64,000 bases of DNA from an uncultured Methylophilaceae bacterium (GTDB lineage: Bacteria; Pseudomonadota; Gammaproteobacteria; Burkholderiales; Methylophilaceae), in contig CAJIZS010000001.1 in the NCBI GenBank assembly GCA_905182075.1, positions 496,001 to 560,000 on the forward strand. Direction: 5' to 3'. Both the position numbers and the translations under genes were made by a program. Positions 31,771 through 42,711 of the stretch are shown piece by piece. The notes below the pieces were generated by a model. That model saw only the letters and a program-made list of their open reading frames with translations. It was not told the origin of the DNA and searched no databases. Every line of letters starts with the position of its first letter. The first letter of the stretch is position 1.

Positions 31771-33115
31771 ATGAAAAATAAAATAAAAAAAATACATTTT
31801 TACGGCGCAGGTTGTGGTACTAAACCACCAAAAGTAGGATTTTTAGTTACAGGCTCTGATATAACAGACTCAAATTCAGTAAAGCATTTAAAGAAAATTG
31901 GAATTAAGATATTTAATAATAATATAGTTTCAAATATTAAAGGAACAGATGTGTTGGTTGTTTCAGGGGCAATATCTAAACAAAATATTGAATTTAAGTC
32001 TGCATTAGATAATAAAATTCCCATTATACCAAGAGCAGAAATGCTGTCTGAATTAATGCGATTTAAGAGAGGTATTGCAGTAGCAGGCACACATGGTAAA
32101 ACTACAACAACTAGTCTAATAGCGTCAATTCTGTCAGAAGGGAATCTTGACCCAACATACGTTATTGGAGGGAGATTAAACTCGATGGATATGAACGCAA
32201 AACTTGGTACCGGAGAGCTAATGGTTGTAGAGGCGGACGAGTCTGACGCATCATTCCTTCATTTAAACCCAGTAAATACTGTCGTTACAAATATTGATAA
32301 AGATCATTTAGATGCATACCAAGGGAGCTTTGATAGATTAAAAGAAGTATACGTAGACTTCATTCACCAAGTTCCTTTTTATGAGAATATTTTCCTCTGC
32401 ATTGATGATATTCATCTAAATAATATTATCCCATTGATATCAAGGCCAATAGTTTCATATGGGTTATCAGATGAAGCTCAAATACAAGCAGTAAATTTGA
32501 AAGCAAATAAAAGACAGTCATCGTTTGATGTTATTGATAAAAAATATAAGAAATGTACTTTTAGTGTCACCCTGAAATTTTCCAGGTAAGCATTTTGTAC
32601 AAAATGCTTTAGCTTCAATAGCAGTAGGACTTGAGTACGAAGTTAAAATTCCAGCTATTAAAAAAGCACTAAAAGGTTTTCAAGGGAGCTTGATTACCAC
32701 CAGAATTTAACTGTAAACACTTATCTTATTCCACTCTTTGATGATTATGGTCATCATCCAACTGAAATTAAAGCTGTACTTGAAGCAACATTATTAGCTT
32801 TTCCGGGCAAGCAATTAAACTTAGTTTTTCAGCCCCATCGGTTTTCAAGGACGAGGGATTGCTGGGAAGATTTTATAAAGATCTTGCAAGTACCAGATAG
32901 AACATTTTTATTAGATATTTATTCAGCCGGGGAGAATCCAATTAGATAATATTTCAACCAGAACTATTATTGAAAAATTAAATAATAAAAAAACTTTTTA
33001 TATTAGCAAAAGAAAACATGGGAAATTAATTTTTTCTAAAATTGATGATGGGTCAATCTTGATTATTATGGGAGCAGGAAATATTAGTCAACTAGCCAGA
33101 GATTTTACTTCGTAA
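31771..33115 (+). CDS. murC: UDP-MurNAc:L-alanine ligase MurC
   Basis: First amino-acid ligase of the pathway. ATP site [17 protein letters not shown] near 32075, [12 protein letters not shown] near 32230, [22 protein letters not shown] near 32740 and FQPHRFSRT near 32830. The N-terminal HFIGIGGxGMSG loop is compressed to HFYGAGCG, so about ten residues are lost near 31800-31830. Frame changes near 32580, 32690 and 32945. It ends at 33115, 1 bp before murB. Repaired length about 450 residues; the family average is near 460. Confidence 0.93.
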
Positions 33116-33116
33116 G

Positions 33117-33987
33117 ATGTTCAAAAATAAAATCTACCAAAACGTTTCATTGAAGAAGTTTAACAGCTGGAAAGCAGGCGGAAATGCAGAAAACTTTTTA
33201 ATTTGTTCAAACGCAAAAAAATTGTCTGAATTAATTAAATCGAAAAAAATTATAACTCCGCTTACTTTTATAGGGCTTGGTTCAAACCTATTGATTAGAG
33301 ATGGTGGGGTTAAGGGAACAATAATTGAGACATTTGGGGGTTTAAATGACCTTCGTGTTGAGAGAAATCTGATATATGCAGAAGCTGGTGTGACTTGCTC
33401 TAAATTATCAAAATTTGCCGCACAAGATGGGCTTGCAAATTCAGCTTTTCTATCTGGAATCCCAGGCACAATTGGAGGAGCTTTAGCAATGAATGCCGGA
33501 TGTTATGGTTCGGAAACTTGGGATTACGTTCATAAGGTACTTGTGATTACCTCTAATGGAGAAATTGTAACCAAATATAAAGATAGTTTTAAAGTTGGCT
33601 ATAGAAAAGTAACTGGCAGAGAAAACGAAAATTTTTTAGCAGCATGGTTTAAATTCCCCCAAGGAAACGTCCATTAATTGGCTGTGAAATTAAAAAACTA
33701 TTGTTGCATCGAAAAAATACACAGCCTTTAAATTGGCCAACAGCTGGCTCAACCTTTAGGAATCCTAAAGACCATTTTGCAGCAAAGCTAATTGAGGATT
33801 GTGGTTTGAAGGGCTAAAAAAAGGCATGGCTCAAGTTTCTGAAAAGCACGCGAACTTTATTGTAAATTTAGGAGGTGCTTCTGCCTCAGATATCGAATAC
33901 TTAATAGATTATATTCATAAAACTGTTATGCAAGAGATGAATATTGACTTACAAACTGAGGTTAAGATTATTGGAGATAACTTTTAA
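33117..33987 (+). CDS. murB: UDP-N-acetylenolpyruvoylglucosamine reductase MurB
   Basis: FAD enzyme reducing enolpyruvyl-UDP-GlcNAc to UDP-MurNAc. KFNSWKAGGNAENFL, FIGLGSNLLIRDGGVKG (FAD site), FLSGIPGTIGGALAMNAGCYG, and near the end AGSTFRNPKDHFAAKLIEDCGLKG with NFIVNLGGASASDI. These match the short type I/II pattern without a large insertion. Frame changes near 33670 and 33805. About 289 residues when repaired. The stop overlaps the ddl start at 33987. Confidence 0.93.
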
Positions 33988-34890
33988 TGTCGTCAGAATT
34001 TAAAAAAGTCGCTGTTTTATTAGGAGGAACCTCTAATGAAAGAGAAATATCTTTGATTTCAGGACAATATGTATTTGACTCGCTTATTTCATTAGGTCTA
34101 GATGCTGTTAAATTAGATCTCAGAAAAGATAATGTAGGTAGCATTAAAGAAATAAATCCTGATCGTGTTTTTATAGTACTTCATGGAAAAGATGGTGAAG
34201 ATGGTTCAATTCAGGAGTTCTCTGGAAAATATTAAATTCCTTATACTGGAAATGGAGTGAAGCATCAAAATTATGTATGGATAAATTCCGATCTAAATGT
34301 CAGTGGAGAGACTTTAATGTCAAAACACCCTCTTTTACAATAATCAAAAATATTGATGATTACGAGCTTGCGGTGCAGAAATGTAAGTTACCCTTTATTA
34401 TTAAACCTTCAAATTCTGGGTCTAGTATTGGTGTTGCTATAATTGAAAACAAGCAACATTTTATTAAAGCATTTAATGAGGCATTTGCTATTGATTCAAC
34501 TGTAGCAACACTTCACAGGAAGTCAAACATACATTACCGATAATTGATAATCAAGTATTTCCTGTTATTGAAATTAAGTCTAAAAATAAACTCTATGACT
34601 ATGAAGCGAAGTATGTTCGTAACGATACTCAATTTATTTGCCCCGTGGATCTGAGTAAAGATACTTTGGAGAAAATAAATGTTTTAGGGATGGAGGCATT
34701 TAAAATGTTAGGTTGTAATGGTTGGGGAAGAGTAGACTTTATAATTGACCAAGAATCAAATATCTTCTTTATTGAGGTAAACACAATTCCAGGAATGACT
34801 AGTCACAGTCTTGTTCCATTATCTGCAAGACAGGCGGGAATAGAATTTGATGATTTGGTTTTAAAGATGCTTAAGAGTGCTTATGTTTAA
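33987..34890 (+). CDS. ddlB: D-alanine-D-alanine ligase
   Basis: ATP-grasp enzyme making the D-Ala-D-Ala dipeptide used by MurF. VAVLLGGTSNEREISLISG at the N-terminus, HGKDGEDGSIQE, LPFIIKPSNSGSSIGV (ATP lid), LGCNGWGRVDFI and FIEVNTIPGMTSHSL near the C-terminus. Frame changes near 34235-34275 and 34540. About 300 residues when repaired. The ftsQ start lies inside its last codons. Confidence 0.93.
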
Positions 34891-35601
34891 TTCATTGCAT
34901 TCACTAGATAACTATTTTTATCTACAGAGTATTTCATAATTTTTTGTTTTTATTTAATTCACATACAACTAGAAAGAGCAGACTTACCAATCAAAGAAAT
35001 AGTCATAGTTAATAGTTATAAGTATATTGATAAAGAACAGGTAAATTTAATTGCAGATAGATACTTACAGGGTAACTATTTTAAGGTTGATCTCGATAAG
35101 ATTAGGTCTGCTTTTAAAAAGCTACCATGGGTAAGAGATGTAAGTCTCAGGAGAAAATGGCCTGATAAAATTGTAGTTTCTATTGAGGAGCATCAAGTAA
35201 TTGCGAGATGGAATCGCGTGGGGCTTGTCAATATAGAGGGTGAAATATTTCATGCAGCTTCAGAAGAGAATCTACCCCTATTTCTCGGATCCGACAGCCA
35301 TGTAAAAGAAATAACATTAAAATATAAAGAAATAAGAAAAATATTAGAAAAAGAAATGATGTATGTAAGTATAATTAGGTTATCCGAAAGACTTTCATGG
35401 GAAATTACTACAACTGATCGTTTGAAAATTAATTTAGGTAAAGTTGATATTCTTAATAAATTAAATCAGTTTACTGGTAATTTTAAATACGTCATTGATG
35501 AATTAAAAAGTACAATAGAGTATGTGGACTTGAGGTACAGAGATGGTTTTTCAGTGAGAAAAACTAACTCCAAGAGAAATAAAAAAAAACTAAACATTTA
35601 G
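34883..35601 (+). CDS. ftsQ: Cell division protein FtsQ
   Basis: Bitopic inner-membrane division protein recruiting FtsL/FtsB. ATG 34883 overlaps the ddl stop. An N-terminal hydrophobic stretch (FFVFI region, broken by a frame change near 34940) is followed by a POTRA domain: LPIKEIVIVNSYKYI, GNYFKVDLDKIRSAFKKLPWVRDVSLRRKWPDKI and VSIEEHQVIARW, the classic FtsQ pattern. The rest is the beta domain ending in a lysine-rich tail. Repaired length about 239 residues. Confidence 0.9.
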
Positions 35602-35618
35602 ATAAAAATTTATGATTA

Positions 35619-36858
35619 GTGTATTCAGACCAAGGAGTAGTAGCCATTTTAGATGTTGGTACATCAAAAATAGTTTGTATGATTTTGCAGTTTGATCCAT
35701 CGGTACAGTAGAGATTGTATCTATGGGATCCTATCCTTCCAGCGGTTTAAAAAAAGGTGTGGTTGTAAATATTGATGCTACTACTGATGCTATTCAAAAA
35801 TCTATAGACCAAGCTCAAACTTCATTTGATGGAAAAATTAAAAATGTATTTGTAGGAATTGCTGGAAGTCATATTCGCAGTCTTAATTCTCATGGAATAG
35901 CGAAAAGTTAAAGATACTGAGGTATCCAGAATGAGATATTGATAGGGTTCTAGAAGCTGCTAGCGTGCAATTACCTCCCTCGGATCAGGAAGTGCTTCAT
36001 CTGTTATCGATCAGGAATATATGACTTGATGAACAACATGAAATTAAAGAGCCCTTAGGAATGAATGGGGTTCGACTTGAGGTAAAAGTCCATATAGTCA
36101 TCTAGGAGCTGTTGCAGCTGCATCGTAATATTGTTAAATGTGCATAAAGCGATGTGGTTTAGATGTTGTTCAAATAATATTGCAGACCAATTAGCGTCTG
36201 CCAAAGCTGTACTAACTGAAGATGAAGGGGAGTTAGGAGTATGTTTAGTTGATATTGGTGGCGGAACAACCGATATAGCTGTTATAAAAAACGGTTCAAT
36301 AAGGCATACTGCGGTTTTACCAATTGCAGGGGATCAGATTACAAATGATATTGCTGTTGCCTTTGGAACACCAATTCAGTCAGCAGAAGAAATAAAAAAA
36401 AACCATGGGATGGCAATCGCAAGTATGGCATCCATAAATGAGATGATTGAAATTCCTGTTGTTTCAGGAAGAGACCCAAAAAAAATTACGACCCAGGCCT
36501 TGGCTCAGGTTATAGAGCCGAGGATAACTGAACTCTTTGGACAGATTAAAGCGGAATTAGTTAGAAGTAAAGCTGCGAATGAAATATCATCGGGTATCGT
36601 AATTACAGGTGGCTCATCTCTTTTAGACGGACTAGATATAAGCTTGGAAAAGAAGTTTTCGATATGCCAGTTAGAACTGGTACACCAAGAGGAATTGACT
36701 GGGATACTTGAAGTTGTAGAAAACCAAGATATGCAACCGCTGTTGGTTTGTTAAAAATGGCAAAAGAAGATTTAAAAAATACAGACGGCGCATTTGATGG
36801 AAACTCAATAAGTAATATACTTAAAAGAATGAAGCATTGGTTTCAAGGAAACTTCTAA
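35619..36858 (+). CDS. ftsA: Cell division protein FtsA
   Basis: Actin-fold membrane tether for FtsZ. VVAILDVGTSKIVCMI is the phosphate-1 motif; MGSYPSSGLKKGVVVNID, FVGIAGSHIRSLNSHG, VCLVDIGGGTTDIAVIKNGS (phosphate 2) and GIVITGGSSLLDGL (adenosine motif) follow. The C-terminal membrane amphipathic helix is plausible in ILKRMKHWFQGNF. Four or more frame changes, near 35690, 35910, 36020-36160 and 36660. The start may be the GTG at 35619 or the ATG at 35612 with an indel; I prefer GTG because it is in frame. About 413 residues. Confidence 0.92.
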
Positions 36859-36876
36859 TATGTTAAAAGGTGAATT

Positions 36877-38029
36877 ATGTCAGTATTCGAAGTAATAGAA
36901 AAAAGTCAAAAAGCAGTCATTAAAGTCATTGGTGTTGGCGGTTGTGGCGGAAATGCAGTTGATCACATGATTGAGAAAAATGTCATGGGTGTCGATTTTA
37001 TATGCGCAAATACTGACCTCCAAGCACTAAAGAAAAGCCAAGCAAATACAATTGTTCAAATCGGTGAAGAACTTACTAAAGGCCTAGGAGCAGGATCAAG
37101 ACCAGATACAGGAAAGCAAGCCGCAATTGATGACGAAGAAAAAATTATTGAAGCAATTTCTGGAGCTGATATGCTATTTATTGCTGCAGGTATGGGTGGG
37201 GGGACTGGAACAGGAGCTACTCCAGTTATTGCACAAATTGCAAAAAAATTAGGTATTTTAACGGTTGCTATTGTAACCAAACCCTTTGACTTTGAAGGCC
37301 GAAGAACTCAAATTGCAAAAGAAGGAATCAGCGAATTAGTAAATTATGTTGATTCGTTGATAGTGATTCCAAATGAAAAGTTGATGGGAGTTTTGGGTGA
37401 GGACGTTAATTTTGTAGATGCTTTTGGGGCTGCCAATAATGTTTTAAATAGTGCAGTGGATTAGTCCAAAATTCTTATCGTCTTTCTTAATTAATGTAGA
37501 TTTTGCAGATGTAAAAACTGTTATGAGCGAAATGGGGATGGCTGTTATTGGCTCAGGTTTTGCTGAGGGACCTGAAAGAGCATCAATTGCATGGAAAGAG
37601 GCGGTAGCCTGCCCTTTACTTGAAGATGTAAACCTAAATAATGCTAAAGGAATTCTTGTAAATATTTCAGCAAGCAGTGACTTTAAAATGAGAGAGCATT
37701 TTGAGGTTATGGAAAATATAAAAAAATATGCTGCTGGTAATGCAACCATTATAGTTGGATGTGTTATTGACGATACTATGACAAATAGCTTAAGGGTGAC
37801 AATGGTTGCAACTGGATTGTCTCAAAATAACCATACTATTCAGGATGATGTAATTACCTCCTTCAGTCCCTCAGAAAGTATTGTAGATGATGGGGCTGAT
37901 GATGAGGCCGCGAGTGAAAAGGAATTGAATGTATTTTCACCCAATGAAGAGAGCGATGAAACAAATGCTTTCGATTCAAATAGTGATGATAAGTACGATA
38001 TTCCAACTTTTTTAAGAAATAATAAATGA
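36877..38029 (+). CDS. ftsZ: Cell division GTPase FtsZ
   Basis: Tubulin homologue forming the Z ring. [51 protein letters not shown] (tubulin signature), [22 protein letters not shown] and the acidic linker. The C-terminal peptide [11 protein letters not shown] is the conserved FtsA/ZipA-binding tail. A break near 37455 scrambles the segment that should read as the end of helix H7 before LINVDFAD; restoring it needs more than one base. About 384 residues. Overlaps lpxC by ATGA. Confidence 0.95.
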
Positions 38030-38974
38030 TTTTTCAAAGAACAATTAAAAATGAAGTGAGAGCTACAGGGGTGGGTTTGCATTCTGGAGAAAAAGTGAAT
38101 CTTACATTAAAGCCAGCTAAGGAAGATCATGGAATTGTCTTTAAAAGAGTTGATCAACGAAATAATACACAAATAAGAGTTGAGCCGAATGCGGTAATTG
38201 AAACCAAGCTTTGCTCAACCATTGGCAATAAGGAGTTTAAAATTGCTACCGTGGAGCATTTAATGTCCGCACTTTCAGCATCTGGAATCGATAATATAAT
38301 AATAGAGTTGTCTGGTTCTGAAATTCCAATAATGGATGGAAGTTCAAGCCCGTTTGTTTTTTTAATTCAATCTGCCGGTCTAGTCGAGCAAGAAGAACTA
38401 AAGAAGTTTATTAAAGTAAGAAAACTATTGAGGCAAGGCAAGAAGATAAATTTGCAATTTTTGAGCCCCACAAAGGGTTTGTAATAGATTTTACAATAGA
38501 TTTCCCGCACCCAGTTTTTAAAACTGAAGATAGTCATGTAAGCATTGATTTTTTTAAAAGTTCATATATAGAAGATATTAGTAGAGCCAGAACATTTGGA
38601 TTTATGCAAGAGGTAGAATACCTTCGTTCAAATGGTTTGGCACGAGGTGGTTCTTTAGATAATGCAATTGTCCTAGATGAGTATAAAATAATAAATAAAG
38701 ATGGTTTAAGGTATAAAGATGAATTTGTAAGACACAAAATACTTGATGCGATGGGCGATTTGTTTATGCTAGGTAAGCCATTATTAGGAAAATATAATAA
38801 GAACTAAGCTTCTGATAATAAATCAAATTGTTAAAAAAAATAATTGAGAGTAAAAATTCATGGACAAATTCTGAATTTGTATTTGAGCCCAAAGAAGATA
38901 CATCAAAATTAGCAAAAGATTATATGTTGGTTAAGAATGAATTTAGCAATCAAGAATTAGATGTAGCCTCATGA
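38026..38974 (+). CDS. lpxC: UDP-3-O-acyl-N-acetylglucosamine deacetylase LpxC
   Basis: Zinc amidase committing precursors to lipid [22 protein letters not shown] at the N-terminus, [16 protein letters not shown] with zinc His, [43 protein letters not shown], and [17 protein letters not shown] with the second zinc site HKILD. Frame changes near 38475 and 38805. Repaired length about 315 residues. Last member of the dcw cluster; its stop overlaps the following small membrane gene as ATGA. Confidence 0.94.
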
Positions 38975-39159
38975 TTTCGCCAATTTTAAAACTTGCTATT
39001 ATTTTAATATTTATTACCACTATCACACTCGCCTTATTTTTTGTTTTTACAAGAAACAAAAAATATTTAATATTAATAAAAAAAATTATTAATTATTCAA
39101 TGTACGTAGGAATAGTTATTATAATTGCCTTCTTCTTACTTAGAATGATAAGAATTTAG
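38971..39159 (+). CDS. Small two-helix membrane protein, unknown function
   Basis: Intact reading frame of 62 residues. Two hydrophobic segments, about residues 4-25 and 42-60, are separated by a short lysine-rich loop (TRNKKYLILIKK), predicting a hairpin with both ends on the periplasmic side or both in the cytoplasm. ATG overlaps the lpxC stop, and the next gene starts 4 bp after its stop, so it is co-transcribed. I do not recognise the family. Translational coupling and lack of frame damage support a real gene. Confidence 0.6.
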   Translation: MISPILKLAIILIFITTITLALFFVFTRNKKYLILIKKIINYSMYVGIVIIIAFFLLRMIRI

Positions 39160-39163
39160 TAAA

Positions 39164-40036
39164 ATGAAAGTCATTTCAATATTTGGAGGCACTGGTTTTA
39201 TTGGCTCTGAGTTAATTGATTATTTACCGAAAAAAAAAATTGAAATAAGAGTTTTTACACATAGTAAAAATAAAGTAAGCTCTCTCACTGGTTCGCACAA
39301 CGTAAAATTTTTTTACTACAAAAAACCAAAAGACGTTCAATCAAAAATATCAGGATCAGATGTAATTATCAATTTAGTTGGCATACTTCATGAATCTAGA
39401 ACTCATAAATTTGATGATTTTACTGATTATGCCACTAAGGAAAGAGGTGTTGCATTAAAAGAGAAAGTAAAGCAATGGACTGGCATACCTGTATCGCAAA
39501 GTGGAGATGTTGGAAGACCAGCAGTTTTACAACAAGAAACCATAGTTGAAAAATATTATAATGATGGTGAATGGACAATTTTAAGGCCGTCGGTAGTATT
39601 CGGGAACAAAGATAGTTTTATAAACCTATTTGAAAAAATGGTGAAATACCTTCCTTTAATATTTTTAATTTCCCCGAAGGCAAAATTTCAGCCTATATAT
39701 GTAAAAGATCTTGTTCATATAATTGAGAGAACACTTTATGATAAAAATTCTTATAATAAAAAATTAAATTTAGGTGGACCTAATGTTTTATCATTTATTG
39801 AAATTCTTCATCTTATTAAGAGTAGTCAGGACAAAAAAAATATTTTAGTTCCATTAAATAAATCATTATCTTATTTATTTGTTAGAATTTTAGAGTTATT
39901 ACCATTTAAAATAATTACGAGGGATAATTTGAAATCAATGGAAGTAGATAATACCTCGCCTATTAATGATTCATATCTCCATATAAATTCATTGCTATCC
40001 TTAGAAGCATACTTAAGTAAAACGAAAAAATTATAA
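39164..40036 (+). CDS. NAD(P)-binding SDR-type protein, complex I NDUFA9-like
   Basis: Extended short-chain dehydrogenase fold. The NAD(P)-binding motif [14 protein letters not shown] is at residues 4-17, then [10 protein letters not shown] at about 66-75, [11 protein letters not shown] at 137-147 and [12 protein letters not shown] near 175-190. This pattern fits the NDUFA9-like family of proteobacterial nucleotide-sugar-epimerase relatives. The frame is open throughout (290 residues), but residues about 87-125 are not from this family: they replace the expected region around the Tyr/Lys site with UmuC-like and Mrp-like sequence. The native gene probably lacks that block. Followed 1 bp later by cca. 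Confidence 0.72.
   Translation: MKVISIFGGTGFIGSELIDYLPKKKIEIRVFTHSKNKVSSLTGSHNVKFFYYKKPKDVQSKISGSDVIINLVGILHESRTHKFDDFTDYATKERGVALKEKVKQWTGIPVSQSGDVGRPAVLQQETIVEKYYNDGEWTILRPSVVFGNKDSFINLFEKMVKYLPLIFLISPKAKFQPIYVKDLVHIIERTLYDKNSYNKKLNLGGPNVLSFIEILHLIKSSQDKKNILVPLNKSLSYLFVRILELLPFKIITRDNLKSMEVDNTSPINDSYLHINSLLSLEAYLSKTKKL
39422..39538 (+). other. In-frame chimeric block (UmuC-like then Mrp-like) inside the NDUFA9-like gene
   Basis: Residues 91-111 of the host frame, ending [17 protein letters not shown], match the palm region of UmuC/Y-family polymerases (usual form LKxxVxxWTGIPVSVGIAPTK). Residues 112-124, [13 protein letters not shown], match the C-terminal [18 protein letters not shown] motif of Mrp/ApbC ATPases. 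Both pieces stop abruptly and the host family resumes at [11 protein letters not shown]. Two unrelated fragments in one 117-bp block argue for mis-correction of a noisy read rather than gene transfer. Confidence 0.55.
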
Positions 40037-40037
40037 T

Positions 40038-41221
40038 ATGAAAATCTATTTAGTTGGCGGTGCTGTTAGAGATAAGATATTAGGAATACCAGTTAAAGAT
40101 AGAGATTATTTGGTTGTTGGCAGCACCCCAGAAGAAATGGTTGAATTAGGCTATAAGCCTATAGGTAAGAATTTTCCTGTATTTCTACATCCTAAAACTA
40201 ATGAAGAGTATGCGCTTGCAAGAACAGAGAAAAAAATTGGTAAGGGTTACCATGGCTTTGAGTTTTATACGTCACCAAACGTAACGCTTGAAGAAGATTT
40301 GATGAGAAGAGATATTACAATAAATGCAATAGCTGAAGATGAAGATGGAAATATTTATGATCCTTATAACGGCATTAAAGACATAGAAAATAAAGTTATT
40401 AGAAAAGTTTCTTCATCTTTCAAAGAAGGTTACTATTAATTTATAACAAGTCTATAAGATTTTTTGCTAGATTTGAAGATTTTATAATTCATAAAGATAC
40501 AGAAGAACTAATGAAAAAAATTGTTGGTAGTGGTGAAATTAGTTCTTTATCGAGTGAGCGAATAAAAACTGAAATATTAAAAGGGTTAAATGAAAAGCAT
40601 GCAGATAAAATGTTTTTATCATTTTCAAGCAGTGGTGTTCTTAAATCTATTTTTCCAGACTTTGTGGAAAATCAATGTGACATCTTTCTTTTACTTAATG
40701 AGTTAAAAAATACCTCTAAACCAATTTCCGTTGAATCAAAGTTATTGATGATTTTTGCCCTCCCATTTTTCTACGATGTAGAAAAATCAGATAGGGTTAA
40801 TTATTTAGAATATTTTAAATTATCAAATAATGCAAAGACTGTTTTTAAGGGTATTGAATACGAAGCTAGGAATCTTGAAAATTTTTTATCATTTTCAGTA
40901 GAGGATAAATTAGATTCTTTATACAGACTTGATTTCTTTAGACGCCCAAATATTACATTAGATATTTTGGAAATGATAATGCTTTTAATTACAACCGTTT
41001 TTAAACCAACCCCATCAAGTCAGCCACTTATGAATATTGAGTGGCAAGAAAATAAAAAAATGGTACATAATAAAATTGAATTAGTAAAAAATACTATTGT
41101 TAAATTCACTCAAGAATATACTAAGTTAAAATCTAAAATCGACCCCTTGAAAACCCCTAATGAAATTAAAGAGCTAATTTACAAAGAAAGACTTTCTATC
41201 CTTAGAAAAGTTAGCTCTTGA
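40038..41221 (+). CDS. cca: CCA-adding tRNA nucleotidyltransferase
   Basis: Adds or repairs the 3' CCA of t[31 protein letters not shown] contains the G-G-A-V-R-D nucleotidyltransferase motif with catalytic DxD (DRD), then [35 protein letters not shown], and [10 protein letters not shown]. One frame change near 40430 hits the DPVRIYR region; [11 protein letters not shown] resumes in frame. The rest is the helical body and arm, C-terminal to 41221. No HD phosphohydrolase motif is obvious. Repaired length about 394 residues. Convergent overlap of 11 bp with the HAD gene. Confidence 0.9.
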
Positions 41222-41822
41222 TCAGGTCAATCAGTTTAGATATTTTTTTATCAATGTATGCATGATTACTTGCTTCGTTGGTTAACCATATTGTTGATAT
41301 TCCATGTTGACTAGCAGTTTTAAGATTTTCCTTTATGTCATCCACAAAAAATGCTTCCTTTACTTTATATTTATTTAGAAATAATTTCATTGATTCATTA
41401 CTTGGCTTTGGTAAAAAATTTGAATTTGAAAAAATATTTCCATCGAAGTGGGAATTAATGTTACATTCTTCAAGTATTTTTATTGCATAATTTTTTGGAG
41501 CATTTGTATACAATATTTTCCTACCCTTTATTGATGACAGCACCTTAACTAAATTAGGCATTGGTACAACAAGTTTTTCAATATTTTCCAGGCAATGTGT
41601 TTTTTCCAGAAAATCTATCGGATTTATATTATGGTGTTTAATTAACCCCTTTAAAGTTGCCCCATATAATTCCCAATATTTTTTTCTTAATTCGCAGGAG
41701 TTTTTTATACTTATTTTTAAATGAGTACTTATGTATTCATTCATTTTTTTATTGATTAAAGGGAATATTTTAGCTTGAGCATCATGTAGCGTGTTATCAA
41801 GATCAAATATCCAATATTTTAA
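41211..41822 (-). CDS. HAD hydrolase, pyrimidine 5'-nucleotidase-like
   Basis: HAD-superfamily phosphatase of about 203 residues. The nucleophile motif is YWIFDLDNTLHDA, continuing in frame into the N-terminal cap (ELRKKYWELYGATLKGLI); motif II is ILYTNAPKNYA, motif III/IV includes PKPSNESMK and FFVDDIKENLKTA. This matches the YjjG/SDT1-like group that dephosphorylates pyrimidine nucleotides. No ATG lies before the nucleophile motif (a stop is six codons upstream), so the start codon is lost or non-standard. It follows argB by a few bases on the same strand. Confidence 0.78.
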   Translation of the reverse strand, partial: LKYWIFDLDNTLHDAQAKIFPLINKKMNEYISTHLKISIKNSCELRKKYWELYGATLKGLIKHHNINPIDFLEKTHCLENIEKLVVPMPNLVKVLSSIKGRKILYTNAPKNYAIKILEECNINSHFDGNIFSNSNFLPKPSNESMKLFLNKYKVKEAFFVDDIKENLKTASQHGISTIWLTNEASNHAYIDKKISKLIDLIKS

Positions 41823-41823
41823 A

Positions 41824-42698
41824 TTATTTTACTTTGATTAGTGTGCCGACACCCTCATCTGTTAGGATTTCTAGTAGTAAAGCATGCTCAACTCTTCCAT
41901 CAACAATATGAACACTACTTACACTATTGTGTGCAGCATATAGCGCAGAATTAATTTTTGGTAACATTCCGCCTGCTATCGAACCATTTTTAATAAGTTT
42001 TTCAATTTCTTTAAAAAAAAACTATATCTGAGTTTTTTTTCATTATCTAAATCTAGTTTCTTATTTGTGAGTAGAATTAGTTTTTCTGCTTTAATAGCCG
42101 CAGCTAACTTACCTGCAACAACATCAGCATTTACATTGTATTTTTTTTTGTCTCTTTCCCCAACTCCAATTGATGAGATTACTGGAATGAGTTCATTTTT
42201 AATGCAGTTTTTTACAAACACTGGATTAATACTTTTTATTTCTCCAACCTGACCTAGGTCAATAATTTTCTTTGGTTTTGAGTCATCATAGACTAACAAT
42301 TTTTTTACTTTTATAAGATCATTGGGGTACTTTTTATTGATACTCTCTGCTTTCCCGCCATTAGCCTTAATTAAACCCACAATTTCATTATTTATTTCAT
42401 TCAATACTTTGTCGACTACGCTCATAGTCTCTGAATCTGTAACCCTCATTCCACCCTTAAAATTTCTTTTCTTTCCCAGTTTCTTTAGGCTCATATCAAT
42501 TTGTGGCCCACCACCATGAACGATAACAGGGTGCATGCCAACCAATTTTAATAAAACAACATCTTTTGCAAATGATTGCTTAAGTTGGCTATCAATCATA
42601 GCGTTCCCACCATATTTAATTACTATTGTTTTACCAAAGAATTTTTTAATATACGGTAATGATTCACTTATTATTTTTGCTTTTGCATTAGGTGTCAT
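41824..42698 (-). CDS. argB: Acetylglutamate kinase ArgB
   Basis: Phosphorylates N-acetylglutamate, second step of arginine synthesis. [73 protein letters not shown]-like and, after a frame change near 42010, [18 protein letters not shown] and [23 protein letters not shown]. The arginine-sensing N-terminal helix is present in [11 protein letters not shown], so feedback inhibition is likely. A stretch around [10 protein letters not shown] may hide a small indel where LTDxxGxxD is expected. About 291 residues. Confidence 0.92.
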
Positions 42699-42711
42699 TT
42701 ATTTTATTATT

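Noticed and set aside
31800-32090. Minus-strand frame inside murC
   Set aside because: Complement of a conserved MurC region including its ATP loop; composition is that of an antisense shadow.
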